DNA of 64,000 bases, taken from Eulemur rufifrons (Eukaryota; Chordata; Mammalia; Primates; Lemuridae). Below are positions 26,125-36,354 of this stretch, piece after piece. A model generated the notes under the pieces. That model did not search any database. It saw only the letters and a program-made list of their open reading frames with translations, and was not told the DNA's origin. The stretch spans positions 4,911,501-4,975,500 of the forward strand of contig NC_091008.1 in NCBI RefSeq assembly GCF_041146395.1, in the 5' to 3' direction. The position numbers were made by a program, and so were the translations under genes. Numbering within the stretch: the first letter of the stretch is position 1; each line of letters begins with the position of its first letter.

Positions 26125-26217
26125 CTGAGGGGACAGCGGCCTCGGACGCGCCCGGCCCCGGGCTCCGGGGGGCGGCAGCCGCCGCGGGAGCCACGGCCGG
26201 AGGCCCCTCAGGCGCAT
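26125..26217 (-). CDS. MCUB: MCUB exon 1, mitochondrial presequence
   Basis: MCUB is the dominant-negative pore-subunit paralogue of the mitochondrial calcium uniporter in the inner membrane; it lowers calcium uptake when built into the MCU complex. An ATG at 26217-26215 opens 31 codons beginning MRLRGLRPWLPRRLPPPG and ending at CAG, followed directly by a GTGAGC donor from 26124. The peptide has nine arginines and no acidic residue, as expected of a matrix-targeting presequence. It aligns by pattern with the human MCUB N terminus (RGL-PW---LLP-PG). The exon lies in a CpG island and about 14 kb past SEC24B on the same strand, matching human gene order. In-frame reading upstream of this ATG runs into a homopolymer, so the chosen ATG is the sensible start. 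Confidence 0.85.
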
Positions 26218-26392
26218 CCTCCCGCCGGGCGCGGGGCTCCCGTCAGCGCCGGGGCTCGAGCCGGCGCCCGCGCCCCGCCCGCTCGCTCCCGCCGCCGCCC
26301 GGGCAGGGGCGGGCCGCAGGGAGGGTGTGTCCCCGCTTCCCCTTCTCCGTTTCGTACACACCCGGCGCTGGGCTGTTTTCTTCCCTCCGACC

Positions 26393-26472
26393 AAAAAAAA
26401 AAAAAAAAAAAAAAAACGCAAAACGGGAAAAAAAAAAACGGGGGAAAAAAAAACGAAAAAAAAAAAAAAAAC
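26393..26472. repeat. A-tract ladder upstream of MCUB
   Basis: A run of 24 A is followed by three further A runs of roughly 9-16, separated by short CG-containing spacers (CGCAAAACGGG, CGGGGG, CG). It is T-rich on the MCUB sense strand, 176-255 bases upstream of the start codon. Poly(dA:dT) next to a CpG island is typical of nucleosome-poor promoter flanks. Confidence 0.8.
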
Positions 26473-26827
26473 GGCGAGAGAAAGAAAGCTCCAGAGCCGG
26501 AGTGAACCGCCCTCCCCATCTCAGGTTTCGCCTCCTCCAGCTGAAGCCCCTTCTGGAAGGAAGGGGAGCGGGCAGTTCGCACCTTGCAAGCGGAGGCTTT
26601 CAAACCTCGCTGTTTATTTGAGCATTTAGTGCTCCGAGAGCCTCTTCTCCATGCCGCCCCCACGGGGAGGGGAAAGAGCATCTGGGGTGCTGAGAGGGGC
26701 AGGGTCTCCCTGGAAGTTGGTCCCCCCGAGCGGTGAAGACGGAGAGAAGAGGGTCTTGCCCGGGCTCCACCACTGCACAGTGGCCCAAACTCGAGCCTTT
26801 TGCGAAAAGTCTCTTCCACAGCAGAAA

Positions 26828-26954
26828 TTTTTTGTAGAGAAGGAGAGAGGGTCTGGCTGTATTGTCGAGGCTGGTCTCGAACTCCGGACTCAAGCGAACC
26901 TCCTGCCTCCTTCCAAAGCGCTGGGATTACAGGTGTGAGCCACCGCGCCAGCCC
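26828..26954 (-). mobile_element. Old Alu monomer upstream of MCUB promoter
   Basis: Reverse-oriented Alu left-arm-like sequence running from a short T run to a GGATTACAGGTGTGAGCCACCG end. It is about 0.6 kb upstream of the MCUB start codon and has many differences from younger Alus. Confidence 0.7.
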
Positions 26955-27119
26955 TATCAAATCACGTTTTTAATTGAAGGAGCTGCAGAACAGCAATTTA
27001 GCTCTCCCAACAACTGGGAAATCTAATGCTTTTGTCTTGGAAACATTTGGTTTATAAATAAACACACAAGCCATTTAAGAGCAACCTAAACCAAGCTTTC
27101 ACACAACTTACTTGCAATA

Positions 27120-27341
27120 GGGTTGTCGGGTAAAAATGCAGGATGCCCAGTTAAATTTAAATTGCAGATAAACAACAAATAATGTTTTCAGATAATAACA
27201 ATAAGTATGTCCAAAATATTGCATGGGTCACACTGATGTTAAAAAATGAAGTATCTGGGATATGGTGAAACTAAATGATTGGGTGTCTATCTGAATTCAA
27301 ATGTAACTGAGCATCCTTTATTTTTATCTGCTGAATCTAGA
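27120..27341. repeat. Palindromic interspersed repeat (MITE-like)
   Basis: The left arm (GGATGCCCAGTTAAATTTAAA near 27142) and the right arm (TCAAATGTAACTGAGCATCC near 27297) are inverted copies. The arms extend about 50 bases each at 27120-27170 and 27287-27341. It is an old MITE-like element of unnamed family. Confidence 0.65.
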
Positions 27342-27880
27342 AGAGGCTTGAGTTAACGAATCAAAGTTGGCAAACAATGCAACAAGTAGGAAATCACTCC
27401 TAAAAAAGGAAAGAACTGGAAGTCTCTATGATAGTAAAAACTTTATCTGCATCAAAGATGGATTCATGCGACTCATTAAACATTAAGTTCACCTGAGAAG
27501 GTAAATTACTTTCCCTGACTTCTTTCCTTCTGTTAGCTGGTGCTCCAAATGAAAGCGAAGAATTTTATTAGGAGGAAGGGAAGTGGGGAAGGGGGTGGAG
27601 ATGTCCATTTTGCAGCACAGAATCTGGCCACAGAGGCAAGGTCAGCAAACTGTGAGAGAACCTCTGGGCCCTGCAGACAAAAGGGTCACTGCGAATGCCC
27701 TATCCACAAAGCCACCCCGCACACGCACACGTTTTTGGTGTCCAACAAACTTGACCACAGTGTATGGGACTCTTGTAGAAACAAAACAATTATTCGATGT
27801 GAGCCAGTTCCTAAGTACTACTTAATGTTACAGCCTTTTCACATTTGAATCTCTGATCTCACTTTGCAAAAACAAATTTT
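27342..27880. other. Intergenic stretch without recognised feature
   Basis: Lies upstream of the MCUB promoter. The overlapping open frames near 27540-27848 have no family likeness. Confidence 0.4.
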
Positions 27881-28147
27881 AAACAGCTTTATTAAGGTTT
27901 AATTTAATTGAATTTACATGCCATAACTTTCACTTATTAAAAGTAGGCAAATGATTTTTTAGCAAATTTACAGAGTTACGCAACAATCACCACAATCCAA
28001 TTTAGAACATTTCCATCACCCCAGAAAGATGCCTCGGGCTCACTTATATCATTTTCCATTACCACCTCCAGCCCCAGGCAACTATTAATCCACTTTCTGT
28101 CTCCCTAGATATCCTTTTCTGGATATCTTACATAAATAGAATCACAG
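27880..28147 (-). mobile_element. Old L1 3' fragment
   Basis: Reverse-oriented L1 3' UTR-type sequence: CACAATCCAATTTAGAACATTTCC and CTTTTCTGGATATCTTACATAAATAGAATC. Confidence 0.6.
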
Positions 28148-28155
28148 TGGTTGTT

Positions 28156-28312
28156 TTATTTTTTTTTTATAATATGTTAAAATTATTTTTTTGTAGAGGT
28201 GGGGTCTCACTGTATTGCCCAGGCTGGTCTCAAACTCCTGGCCTTAAGTGATCCTCCTGTCTCAGCCTCCCAAAGTGCTAGGATTACAGGCGTGTGCCAC
28301 TGCACGTGGCCC
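28156..28312 (-). mobile_element. Old Alu monomer
   Basis: Reverse-oriented single arm, with TGGTTGTT at both ends as a probable duplication. Confidence 0.7.
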
Positions 28313-29690
28313 ATACTGGTTGTTCTAAAGGCTCTTCTTACACCTGTCTGCATTTCTCATCATTTCTAGTACTTGCCATGAGCACTTCCTGTCTCTGCCT
28401 GTTGTTGTCCTTTCTGTCTGGGTCCACAACTCCTAGACTTTTCTTCAGCCACATCTGTATTTTCTTGCTGCACCTCTTCCTCTCCACTAGCATACTTTCG
28501 TTTAGTCACTGACCATTGAATCCCTAATTTAAAGCAGGTACAAAATTAATAAATCCCAGCGCCTGTCCTTGCATGTAGACTCCAGGTGTGTAATAAGTGC
28601 TTCAAACCAGGCAGGTACTAAGTGCTATGGAAAACTTTGTCGTACTACTAGTAGCATTTATTGAGAAATCAAGTGTCAGCAAAGTTGACTTACCGGGAAG
28701 CTGATGAAGCTTAAGCTTCAGGGCTCTTCGCTTCCCAAGTCTCTTCCAAGGCATTGGTCATGTGTTTTTGTAATATTTTTAAATGTGAAGTATCTTAACT
28801 GGCCACTGTCTCTTTCCTCTCCAACCCCCCTTCTGTTACGCCTCCCCTGGGTCAGGTGGCAGAGTGCCCAGGGCCCTTTCCAAGAGCTAGCCAAAAAGTA
28901 AGTTGAGTTGGAGATCCGTTTAGTTTGGCTTTAGTGAATATTTTGATGGGACTCACAGTCATTTCCATGGATTCTTAAGTTATTACTAACCATGACAATG
29001 CAGGAATGGCCTCCCAGGAATACTCCTATGGCCTGCTGAGCGAATTTAGTGTTGTGGCACAAAAGTCCAGGGCCAGAGATTGTACTGTAACATGCAGGTG
29101 TCCAACAGTGCTGGGTTACCAGACGTGTGTGGCTAACGAAAAAGAAATGATGTTGGACAGGAAAGAATCCAGAAGCTTGTCTGTAGAACATCTTCCAAAT
29201 ATTATGGTTCATACATGAAAAACGTATGATGGGAGTTCTCCGAAATTTAAAAACAATCTCAAGAATTGACATAACATCACTAATTGTGAGTTGTAAAGCC
29301 TGGAAACACTTTCCTAAACTATCCATGACCTAAACCAAATCACTCATGCTAGAGAGGGTACAATTATCTTCTCTATCCTCGCTACAGAAAGTATTAACAC
29401 CAAATTGTCATAGGAAAAGGCAATTAAAGAAAATGTAGCCCAAAAAGTGTAGAAAATAAAGTACTACAGTGACATAGGGGGGCAGCTAATGTATAAAAAT
29501 ATTTTATTTTTCTGGGATTTGAGCTTTTACATTGTTATTTATGGTTTATTTTCTCTAAATAAATATTCGCTACATGTCAATTTGGCATTTCTAATTTTTT
29601 TGTCATTTCTCTTAAAGGGGTCTGTGAAGTTGCATAAGCTTCTGGCTCCACAGAACCTGGGTCTGCTTCTGTGGCTGAGGTATAAGCACT
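28313..29690. other. Intergenic stretch, unassigned
   Basis: Contains a 131-codon minus-strand frame at 28931-29326 with no recognised domain. Possibly old repeat; nothing firm. Confidence 0.35.
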
Positions 29691-29699
29691 TTGTCTGTG

Positions 29700-29842
29700 G
29701 TATCTTGTTCACTCATTGTAAAGACTTACGGGATAAGCATTATTATACTATTAGCTCCCTATTGCATATGGAGAAACCGAAGCTTAGTAGGTTAAGTGAC
29801 TTATCTAAGATCATATACCAAGAATTCAAGACTGGAATTGTA
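29700..29842 (+). repeat. MIR fragment, cut by an Alu
   Basis: MIR-type core (TATGGAGAAACCGAAGCTTAG, GGTTAAGTGACTTATCTAAG), interrupted by the Alu that follows. Confidence 0.6.
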
Positions 29843-30188
29843 GGCCGGGCGCGGTGGCTCACGCCTGTCATCCCAGCACTCTGGGAGGCCGAGGCGGGAG
29901 GATCGCTCGAGGTCAGGAGTTCGAGGCCAGCCTGAGCAAGAGTGAGACCCCCGTCTCTACTAAAAAAATAGAAAGAAATTATATGGACAACTAAAATATA
30001 TATATAGAAAAAATTAGTCAGACATGGTGGCGCATGCCTGTAGTCCCAGCTACTCGGGAGGCTGAGGCAGGAGGATCCCTTGAGCCCAGGAGTTGGAGGT
30101 TGCTGTGAGCTAGGCTGATGCCACGGCACTCACTCTAGCCTCGGCGACAGAGCGAGACTGTGTCTCAAACAACAACAACAAAAAAATT
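29843..30188 (+). mobile_element. Full-length lemur-type Alu
   Basis: Complete two-arm copy. The duplication AAGACTGGAATTGTA (29828-29842) recurs with two mismatches at 30189-30203. Confidence 0.93.
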
Positions 30189-30203
30189 AAGACTAGAATT
30201 ATA

Positions 30204-30998
30204 TAACTCATTATCCCAAGATTTTAACCTTGAACTTATAGTCCCTGTATCTTCTGGCATCATCTGACCACCTGACCGTCCCACAACCACAGCCAGGATT
30301 AGTGTGACGTGCAGGGTCAAATCCTGTTTTTACTTAAAATTTTGATATTTTGTTCATTATGGATTTTTGGATTTTGATTTTTAAAAATATCACCTTCAAC
30401 TATTACTTAACGACTGAGTTTTTTTGGTGGCCCTTGAAGTTTTGCGTCCAAGGCAGATACCTCGCTGGCTTCACCCTAGTTCCAGCTGTGTCATATCCTT
30501 AACGAGGACTTTGTAACATTCACATCTGTGCTTTAACTGCTAATAAAAGTAGTCCCCAAATTTCATCCATTGACATTCATGGAACCTGGCCTTGCAGACA
30601 TTGTCACTCGTGTCCGGGAACCTCCTTCCCTATGCAGAACTCGGTTTTTCATGGCTTAGCTGACCAGTAGTGATACTGGACTATTGGGTGTTGGCACTGG
30701 CCGCTTGCCACCGGCAGAAAGGGTCTAGCCTCGGTCAAGGTGGACGGTTTTTACGACAACAAGGTTTTTTATTAGCAAAAAAAGTTTTCTGTTTGTGTCA
30801 CCTGTTCTTACTTGGAGAATCATCGGAATTGAGCGACCGCTGATAAATCCTCCGCAGATGCCGGCAGCACTGCGGGGTAAGCAGGGGGTCCCTCAGCTAT
30901 CTTATATGGGGGTCCCCATTCTAACTGAATTTTAGTGGAAACGAGAGAGTGATATTCCTTTTCCCTATTCTGGCTCCAGGTCCTGGGCTCCCATTTTA
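30204..30998. other. Intergenic stretch, possible old DNA transposon
   Basis: About 30290-30480 has the look of an old hAT-like element (TTTTGCGTCCAAGGCAGATACC). The rest is not recognised. Confidence 0.3.
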
Positions 30999-30999
30999 T

Positions 31000-31338
<339 letters not shown>

Positions 31339-31987
31339 TCATTTTAAATAATTAGAGTCATAAAGAACTTTGTAGCCAAATAGGAACATATATTATTTTC
31401 GAACACACATGGGTGATTCACAATAAAATGACCATATATTAAGTCACAAAGGAAATCTCAAAAATTTCTTTCAACTAGCTACAGTACAAGCTATGTTCAT
31501 GAAATGAAATACAAGAAATTATAAATTAACAAAAAGATAAAGCATCACTATCCTACCTTTGCCACTGGAATTTACATACTTTAACACACTGATAGATATT
31601 AATAGATTAAATAGAAAACAAGTGGAAATTAGGAACTATTTTAAAACTGAATAGCAACAAAAGCATTTGATAATAAAACCTTCTGGACTCAGGAAAATGT
31701 ATAGTCTTAAATGTGTTTATTAGAAAACAGATCCTTCTCTTCTGTTAAACAGGGATAAAAGAAAAAAAAAAAAAGAAAACAGAAAAGGTTGAAAATAAAC
31801 CATGCTTACAATTCAAGAGGCTAGAAAAACAGCAGCAAAAATAACCCTAAAGGAAGTGGTGGGAAGGAAATGATAAACGTAAAGGCAGGTAACAAATTAA
31901 ATTTCCTCCACTCTTTCTCCATAGCAACCAACCCTGCCCCAAAGTAGAGTGAGTCAATAACCCAATAGTTGTATTTTTATTTTTTAA
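31339..31987. other. Intergenic stretch without recognised feature
   Basis: A/T-rich, no exon recognised. Confidence 0.4.
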
Positions 31988-32319
31988 TTTTTTTTGAGGA
32001 AATAAGAGTCTCACTCTGTTGCCCGGGCTAGAGTGAGTGCCGTGGCATCAGCCTAGCTCACAGCAACCTCCAACTCCTGAGCTCAAGGGATCCTCCTGCC
32101 TCAGCCTCCCGAGTAGCTGGGACTACAGGCATGCAACACCATGCCCGGCTAATTTTTTCTATATATATTTTTAGCTGTCCAGATCATTTCTTTCTATTTT
32201 TAGTAGAGACGGGGTCTCGCTCTTGCTCAGGCTGGTCTCGAACTCCTGACCTCGAGCGATCCTCCCGCCTCGGCCTCCCAGAGTGCTAGGATGACAGGCG
32301 TGAGCCACCGCGCCCGGCC
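31988..32319 (-). mobile_element. Full-length lemur-type Alu
   Basis: Reverse-oriented two-arm copy ending CGCGCCCGGCC, close in sequence to the copies at 22 kb and 34 kb. Confidence 0.93.
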
Positions 32320-32377
32320 TGCAACCACTTTTTAAAAATAATATAAGCACACACACTCCTGGTTTTCAGCGTATGGG

Positions 32378-32695
32378 GGGTGTACCAGATATTGTTCTAC
32401 TAGGCTCTGAAGGTAGAGCGATGAATAAAAAAGATGAGTTTCTTGCCTACACAAGACATAGTGGGGTAGATAAACAGTGAAAAAAGAATTAAAATGGAAC
32501 AAATAATAAATAGGAAAAGCACAAAGGCCTCTGGGAATGTAGAACACAGAGACCCCACGAAGGCTGGGGACGAGGGACAGGCTGACATCAGCACACACTA
32601 GTCACTGAAGGAGGAGCAGGAGCAGCCTGGGGAGAAAGTGAGGATGTGTTCCCAGCAGAGGGAACAGCATGTTCAAAGGCTCAGAGGCCTAAGAG
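32378..32695 (-). repeat. L2 fragment
   Basis: Reverse L2 pattern: TACCAGATATTGTTCTACTAGG, then GAACAGCATGTTCAAAGGCTC further along. Confidence 0.5.
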
Positions 32696-33104
32696 TCCAT
32701 GACTCTATACTAATAAACAGGTATCAGGTGGAAAGTTGAAGTTCGAAGTAGCCTTTTTGGAACAAACTTGATCACAAAACGTAGTAACTGTGGCTCCCTG
32801 GTGAGCATCTGATTTGAAGTCTGATGATTCGTGGACATAAAGGACTAAGACTCCTTCTTTCTGTGCATCCGTCTGGACTGGATGATCGGAAGCAAATACA
32901 AGTGCAGTTGATAATCAAACATAGCAAACGGGGAGTTAAGGTGACGGTAGTTAGTGTGGAAATTTTTAGTCCCCAGTGTCAAGTGGGGAAGAATTTCAGT
33001 GACGGCGGCAACTGGTAGGTGACATGGGGACAAAGCGCAGGCTCGGTATGGAAGGACCATTACTACGATTACTGTGTTGTGGCGCCATTTTGTCCAGACG
33101 TTCA

Positions 33105-33310
33105 CTGCTGTTTATCAAGAACTTACAACACCCCAGGAGCTGCAAAAAAACTTTGCACACTCATTCCCTATCATTCTCACAAAACTCTTGCCACGGAGCA
33201 ATTACTATCTCCAGTAGGGACGGGAAGACTCAGAGAGGTTTAGAGACTTGCCCCAGGGCACAGCTAGGAGAGGAGCTAATTCTGTAATTCAAATTTTGTT
33301 CTGTTTGGCT
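33105..33310 (+). repeat. MIR-like fragment
   Basis: GGAAGACTCAGAGAGGTTTAG, ACTTGCCCCAGGGCACAGC and the following block have MIR order. Confidence 0.55.
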
Positions 33311-33846
33311 CCCGAAGCCATGTTCTATTAGAGTCAGTCTCACATAATGGGACCGATCCGGAGCTAGAACTGAGTTCTTTTTCACTGTCAAATTTATTAC
33401 CACTGGACCTCGCGGGCTGTCTTCCAGTTCCCTCCAGCATGGTACAGAATGTTGGTGGATGTTCTTTACCTGGTAGGCGATGCACATCTTGTTGTTGAAG
33501 AGTTTGAATCATCCGCGATCCGTGCTTTTATTGGGTTCCTGTATTTTACTAACTTTTAGTATAGAATATGTAAGTATTAAGAGGCATTCTGGAACATTCT
33601 CTAGGTCCCGGACATAGTTCTCTTTGCCCCATTATGGGGCAGCCAATTAATTCCTCTTCATAATCGGGCTCAAATCCCTGCTGGCTGTTGATACAAGGAG
33701 CCCAGAATGGCCAGGTAGTAGCTGTAACTTCCAATCCAGTGGGGACATCATTGTGTCCCTTTGGGAACTAAGCATCTCTCCTTTGGGAACTAAGACCTTC
33801 AAAATTTTGTAAATATGTTAAGGAAATGCTTTCCCTTCCAATTCTT

Positions 33847-34183
33847 TTTTTTTTTTTTTTTTGAGACAGAGTCTCACTCTGTTGCCCAGGCTAGAGTGAG
33901 TGCCGTGGCGTCAGCCTCGCTCACAGCAACCTCAAACTCCTGAGGTCAAGCGATCCTCCTGTCTCAGCCTCCCGAGTAGCTGGGACTACAGGCATGCGCC
34001 ACCATGCCCGGCTAATTTTTTCTCTATATATTTTTAGCTGTCCATATAATTTCTTTCTATTTTTAGTAGAGATGGGGTCTCGCTCTTGCTCAGGCTGGTC
34101 TCGAACTCCTGAGCTCAAACGATCCGCCCACCTCGGCCTCCCAGAGTGCTAGGATTACAGGCGTGAGCCACCGCGCCTGGCCT
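33847..34183 (-). mobile_element. Full-length lemur-type Alu inside ERV-L
   Basis: Reverse-oriented complete copy. The duplication CCCTTCCAATTCTT (33833-33846) recurs with one mismatch at 34184-34197. Confidence 0.95.
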
Positions 34184-34984
34184 CCCTTCCGATTCTTGAC
34201 TCTCAGATCTGTGTGTTCCGGCGATAGGAGACAAATGTTGGTTGCTGATTCAAAGCACATACTGCATCCTATAGGATAGGACCCCAACTGTCGTTATAAG
34301 GGTCTTCGGAAGGATGTTCCACCCATCAGATCAGCTGCAGGTTGTAGTAAGACCAGTGAATTTCCTTTGCCACACTTACTTTGCTAGGAAATGAGTTCTT
34401 CGATAGGAAGCAATGTCGTGGAGGTCCTATGGCAATGGTGAAGGCATTCTGCAAGCCCAGGGGGTGGTATTGGCAGAAACACTGAGGGCAGACCAGGCAA
34501 ACCCTGTCCAGTGTCTACTCTATTGAGGACAAACTGCTCCAAGATCAAAGAGTTACAGTGTAATCCACATGCTCTCAGGTGACTCCTGGTTTTCCCCAGG
34601 GCATGAAGACATATTGAGGAATCAAAGTAGATCTCAGCTGAAGACACGTCAAGAATGTGGCGATGGCCAGATTAACCTTGGTGAGGGGACGTTCATAATA
34701 CTTAGCCCACGGATAGCTTCTGTTCTTCCAGGTAGGGCAACTTTGTACAGGGGCCATTGAACAAACGCTGGGGTGGCCACAGAACTAGGCTGACATTCGC
34801 AGGATGGGTCACCTTGTCCACCTGGTTGAGCTGGATAATTTTTGCTACAGATGCCCTTTGGTGGACATGGACATGGAACACAAATATCTTCATATTTTAT
34901 GTCCATTTCATAAAGTCCATTCAAATACCTGTTCTCCAAACCTCCTTCTCACCAATTTTCAGAGCACAAAAAGCTTCCTCTGCA

Positions 34985-35115
34985 TTTACAGCTACTCCCC
35001 GTTGCTCGCATCACCGCCTGAGCTCCACCTCCTGTCCCATATTCTGCCCCGACCCCCGAGTGCCGTGGAAAAATTGTCTTCCATGAAACCAGCCCCTGGT
35101 GGCAAAAAGGTTGGG
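34985..35115 (+). mobile_element. MER1-like hAT fragment inside ERV-L
   Basis: CAGCTACTCCCCGTTGCTCGC, GCATCACCGCCTGAGCTCC and the end GGCAAAAAGGTTGGGAGGGG are MER1-type blocks, with the middle of the element missing. Confidence 0.65.
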
Positions 35116-35744
35116 AGGGGACTGCTGCTATAGCAGACATTTCTATAGCAATCCAGGAACTGTTCTCCCAAAGACAAGTTTTTGCAGAAGAGGGCGTGGC
35201 TCAGCTCCAGAACCCCAGAGAGGTCTGATTCTTTTCCAGTTGAGGCTTGACATGGCATTTGTATTTGTCATAGACGCTCCCAATGGGACCTGCGGGGTCA
35301 GTTGAGCCCAAGTGGCAGAGCAGTTTGCAGTGCAGCCGTCTCTGGCTCTGACTGCACCCAGACTGGCAGCCTTGCAGGCTACTTGGCAACGGGTTAGGAC
35401 AACACACTAACGTGGCATATGTAGACTCCGAGATCTCAAAAAGCCACCAAGCATCATGGAAGGTAGCACAAAGGTAGCACAAAGAGCAGCGACTTGTCTT
35501 TCACACTGGAGAGGAATCCTGCAACATGCTCCAGATCACTGAGTCTCAACTTCAGAAATGGCGGACTCTTGAGTTTTCCTAGGGTTTATCATCCACCTTC
35601 TGGCACTGTGCCCATTCTGTCCGAATGGCTTTCAATTTCCATCCAGCAAGAGACAGCATGTTGCTCTGTTTACCCAGACGAGACTGTCTTACTTTTGTTC
35701 CCAGGTCAACTCATTTTCTCTTTAACTTGGGATTTTTTTAACGT

Positions 35745-36060
35745 TGGTTCGACAAACATTTCCTGAACGTCCACGGTGTGCCAGGAATGAGGGGCACTAA
35801 GGCAAAGAGAACCTGCTTCCTATGTTTAAGGGAGAAAGTCAATTATAGCACAGTGGGATGGAGGCTGGAGTAGACACACACACAGTGTTAGGGATACACA
35901 GAGGAGGAGCATCCAGCCCAGATGGGAGAGCAATCAGGAAAGGCTGCCAGGAGGTGGTGATCCCTGGGCTGAGCTCTGAAGGACAAGCAGGGCTCAGCGA
36001 GGAAAGGCAGGAGAGGAGTGAACGGGTTTTGCAAGCAGGACTGCGTGTGCACGGAGGGCA
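35745..36060 (-). repeat. L2 fragment
   Basis: Reverse L2 3' end: CGACAAACATTTCCTGAACG, GGTGTGCCAGGAATGAGGGG, AATCAGGAAAGGCTGCCAGG. Confidence 0.65.
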
Positions 36061-36189
36061 GCCCCCACCATGGCGTACATTCAGCCTTCTTTTCCTTTCA
36101 AAGGATATCTGGTTCCTACTCATTCTCCACTCCAATTGTTTCCTCATTCCTTCCCAGATGATGACCCAAAAGATTGTCATCAATTCTGT

Positions 36190-36354
36190 AAAGATAATTT
36201 AGGTTCATACCAGTGGCACCGTGTATGGATATTGATCACAAAAATTAAAATAAAATATAAGAGGAAAAAGAATGAAAAAAAGATAAAAAAAAAAAAAAAA
36301 ACGAAAGAAAAAAAGAAAAAAAACAAAATAGAAAAAAAGATAATTTAGGTTCAT
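36190..36354 (+). mobile_element. 127-bp retroposed insert of unknown source
   Basis: The 19-bp sequence AAAGATAATTTAGGTTCAT occurs perfectly at 36190-36208 and 36336-36354. Between them lie about 55 bases of non-repetitive sequence with an AATAAA-type signal, then an A-rich tail of about 70 bases broken by G and C. This is the signature of a 5'-truncated retrocopy made by L1 machinery, plus-strand sense. I do not recognise the parent transcript. Confidence 0.75.

Larger units (their letters stand above)
25650..26360 (-). promoter_or_regulatory. MCUB: CpG island promoter of MCUB
   Basis: About 700 bases very rich in G+C and CpG surround MCUB exon 1. Sp1-type GC boxes are visible at 26273-26280 (CCCCGCCC) and 26306-26313 (GGGGCGGG), 56 and 89 bases upstream of the start codon on the minus strand, and more CCGCCC cores lie at 26047-26060. 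No TATA box is evident. The transcription start is not defined by sequence alone. Long reading frames on both strands here are a by-product of base composition. Confidence 0.8.
33500..35610 (-). pseudogene. ERV-L pol remnants, nested and broken
   Basis: The minus strand carries fragments in ERV-L pol order: the end of reverse transcriptase and RNase H at about 35610-35120, then the integrase N-terminal zinc-binding and core regions at about 34960-34300. The segment 33500-33830 may be the integrase end, but this is weak. Stops and frameshifts break it into pieces in different frames, so nothing can be made from it. It is interrupted by a MER1-like fragment (34985-35115) and a lemur Alu (33847-34183). 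No flanking LTRs were recognised. The family call rests on pattern recognition of short residue blocks. Confidence 0.65.

Noticed and set aside
25679..26960. Long open frames on both strands over the CpG island (up to 250 codons)
   Set aside because: They follow from high G+C and homopolymers, overlap in several frames and run through an Alu. Only the 31-codon MCUB exon 1 with its donor has support.
28931..29326. 131-codon minus-strand open frame
   Set aside because: No domain, no splice context and no family likeness. An opposite-strand frame overlaps it. Kept only as unassigned sequence.
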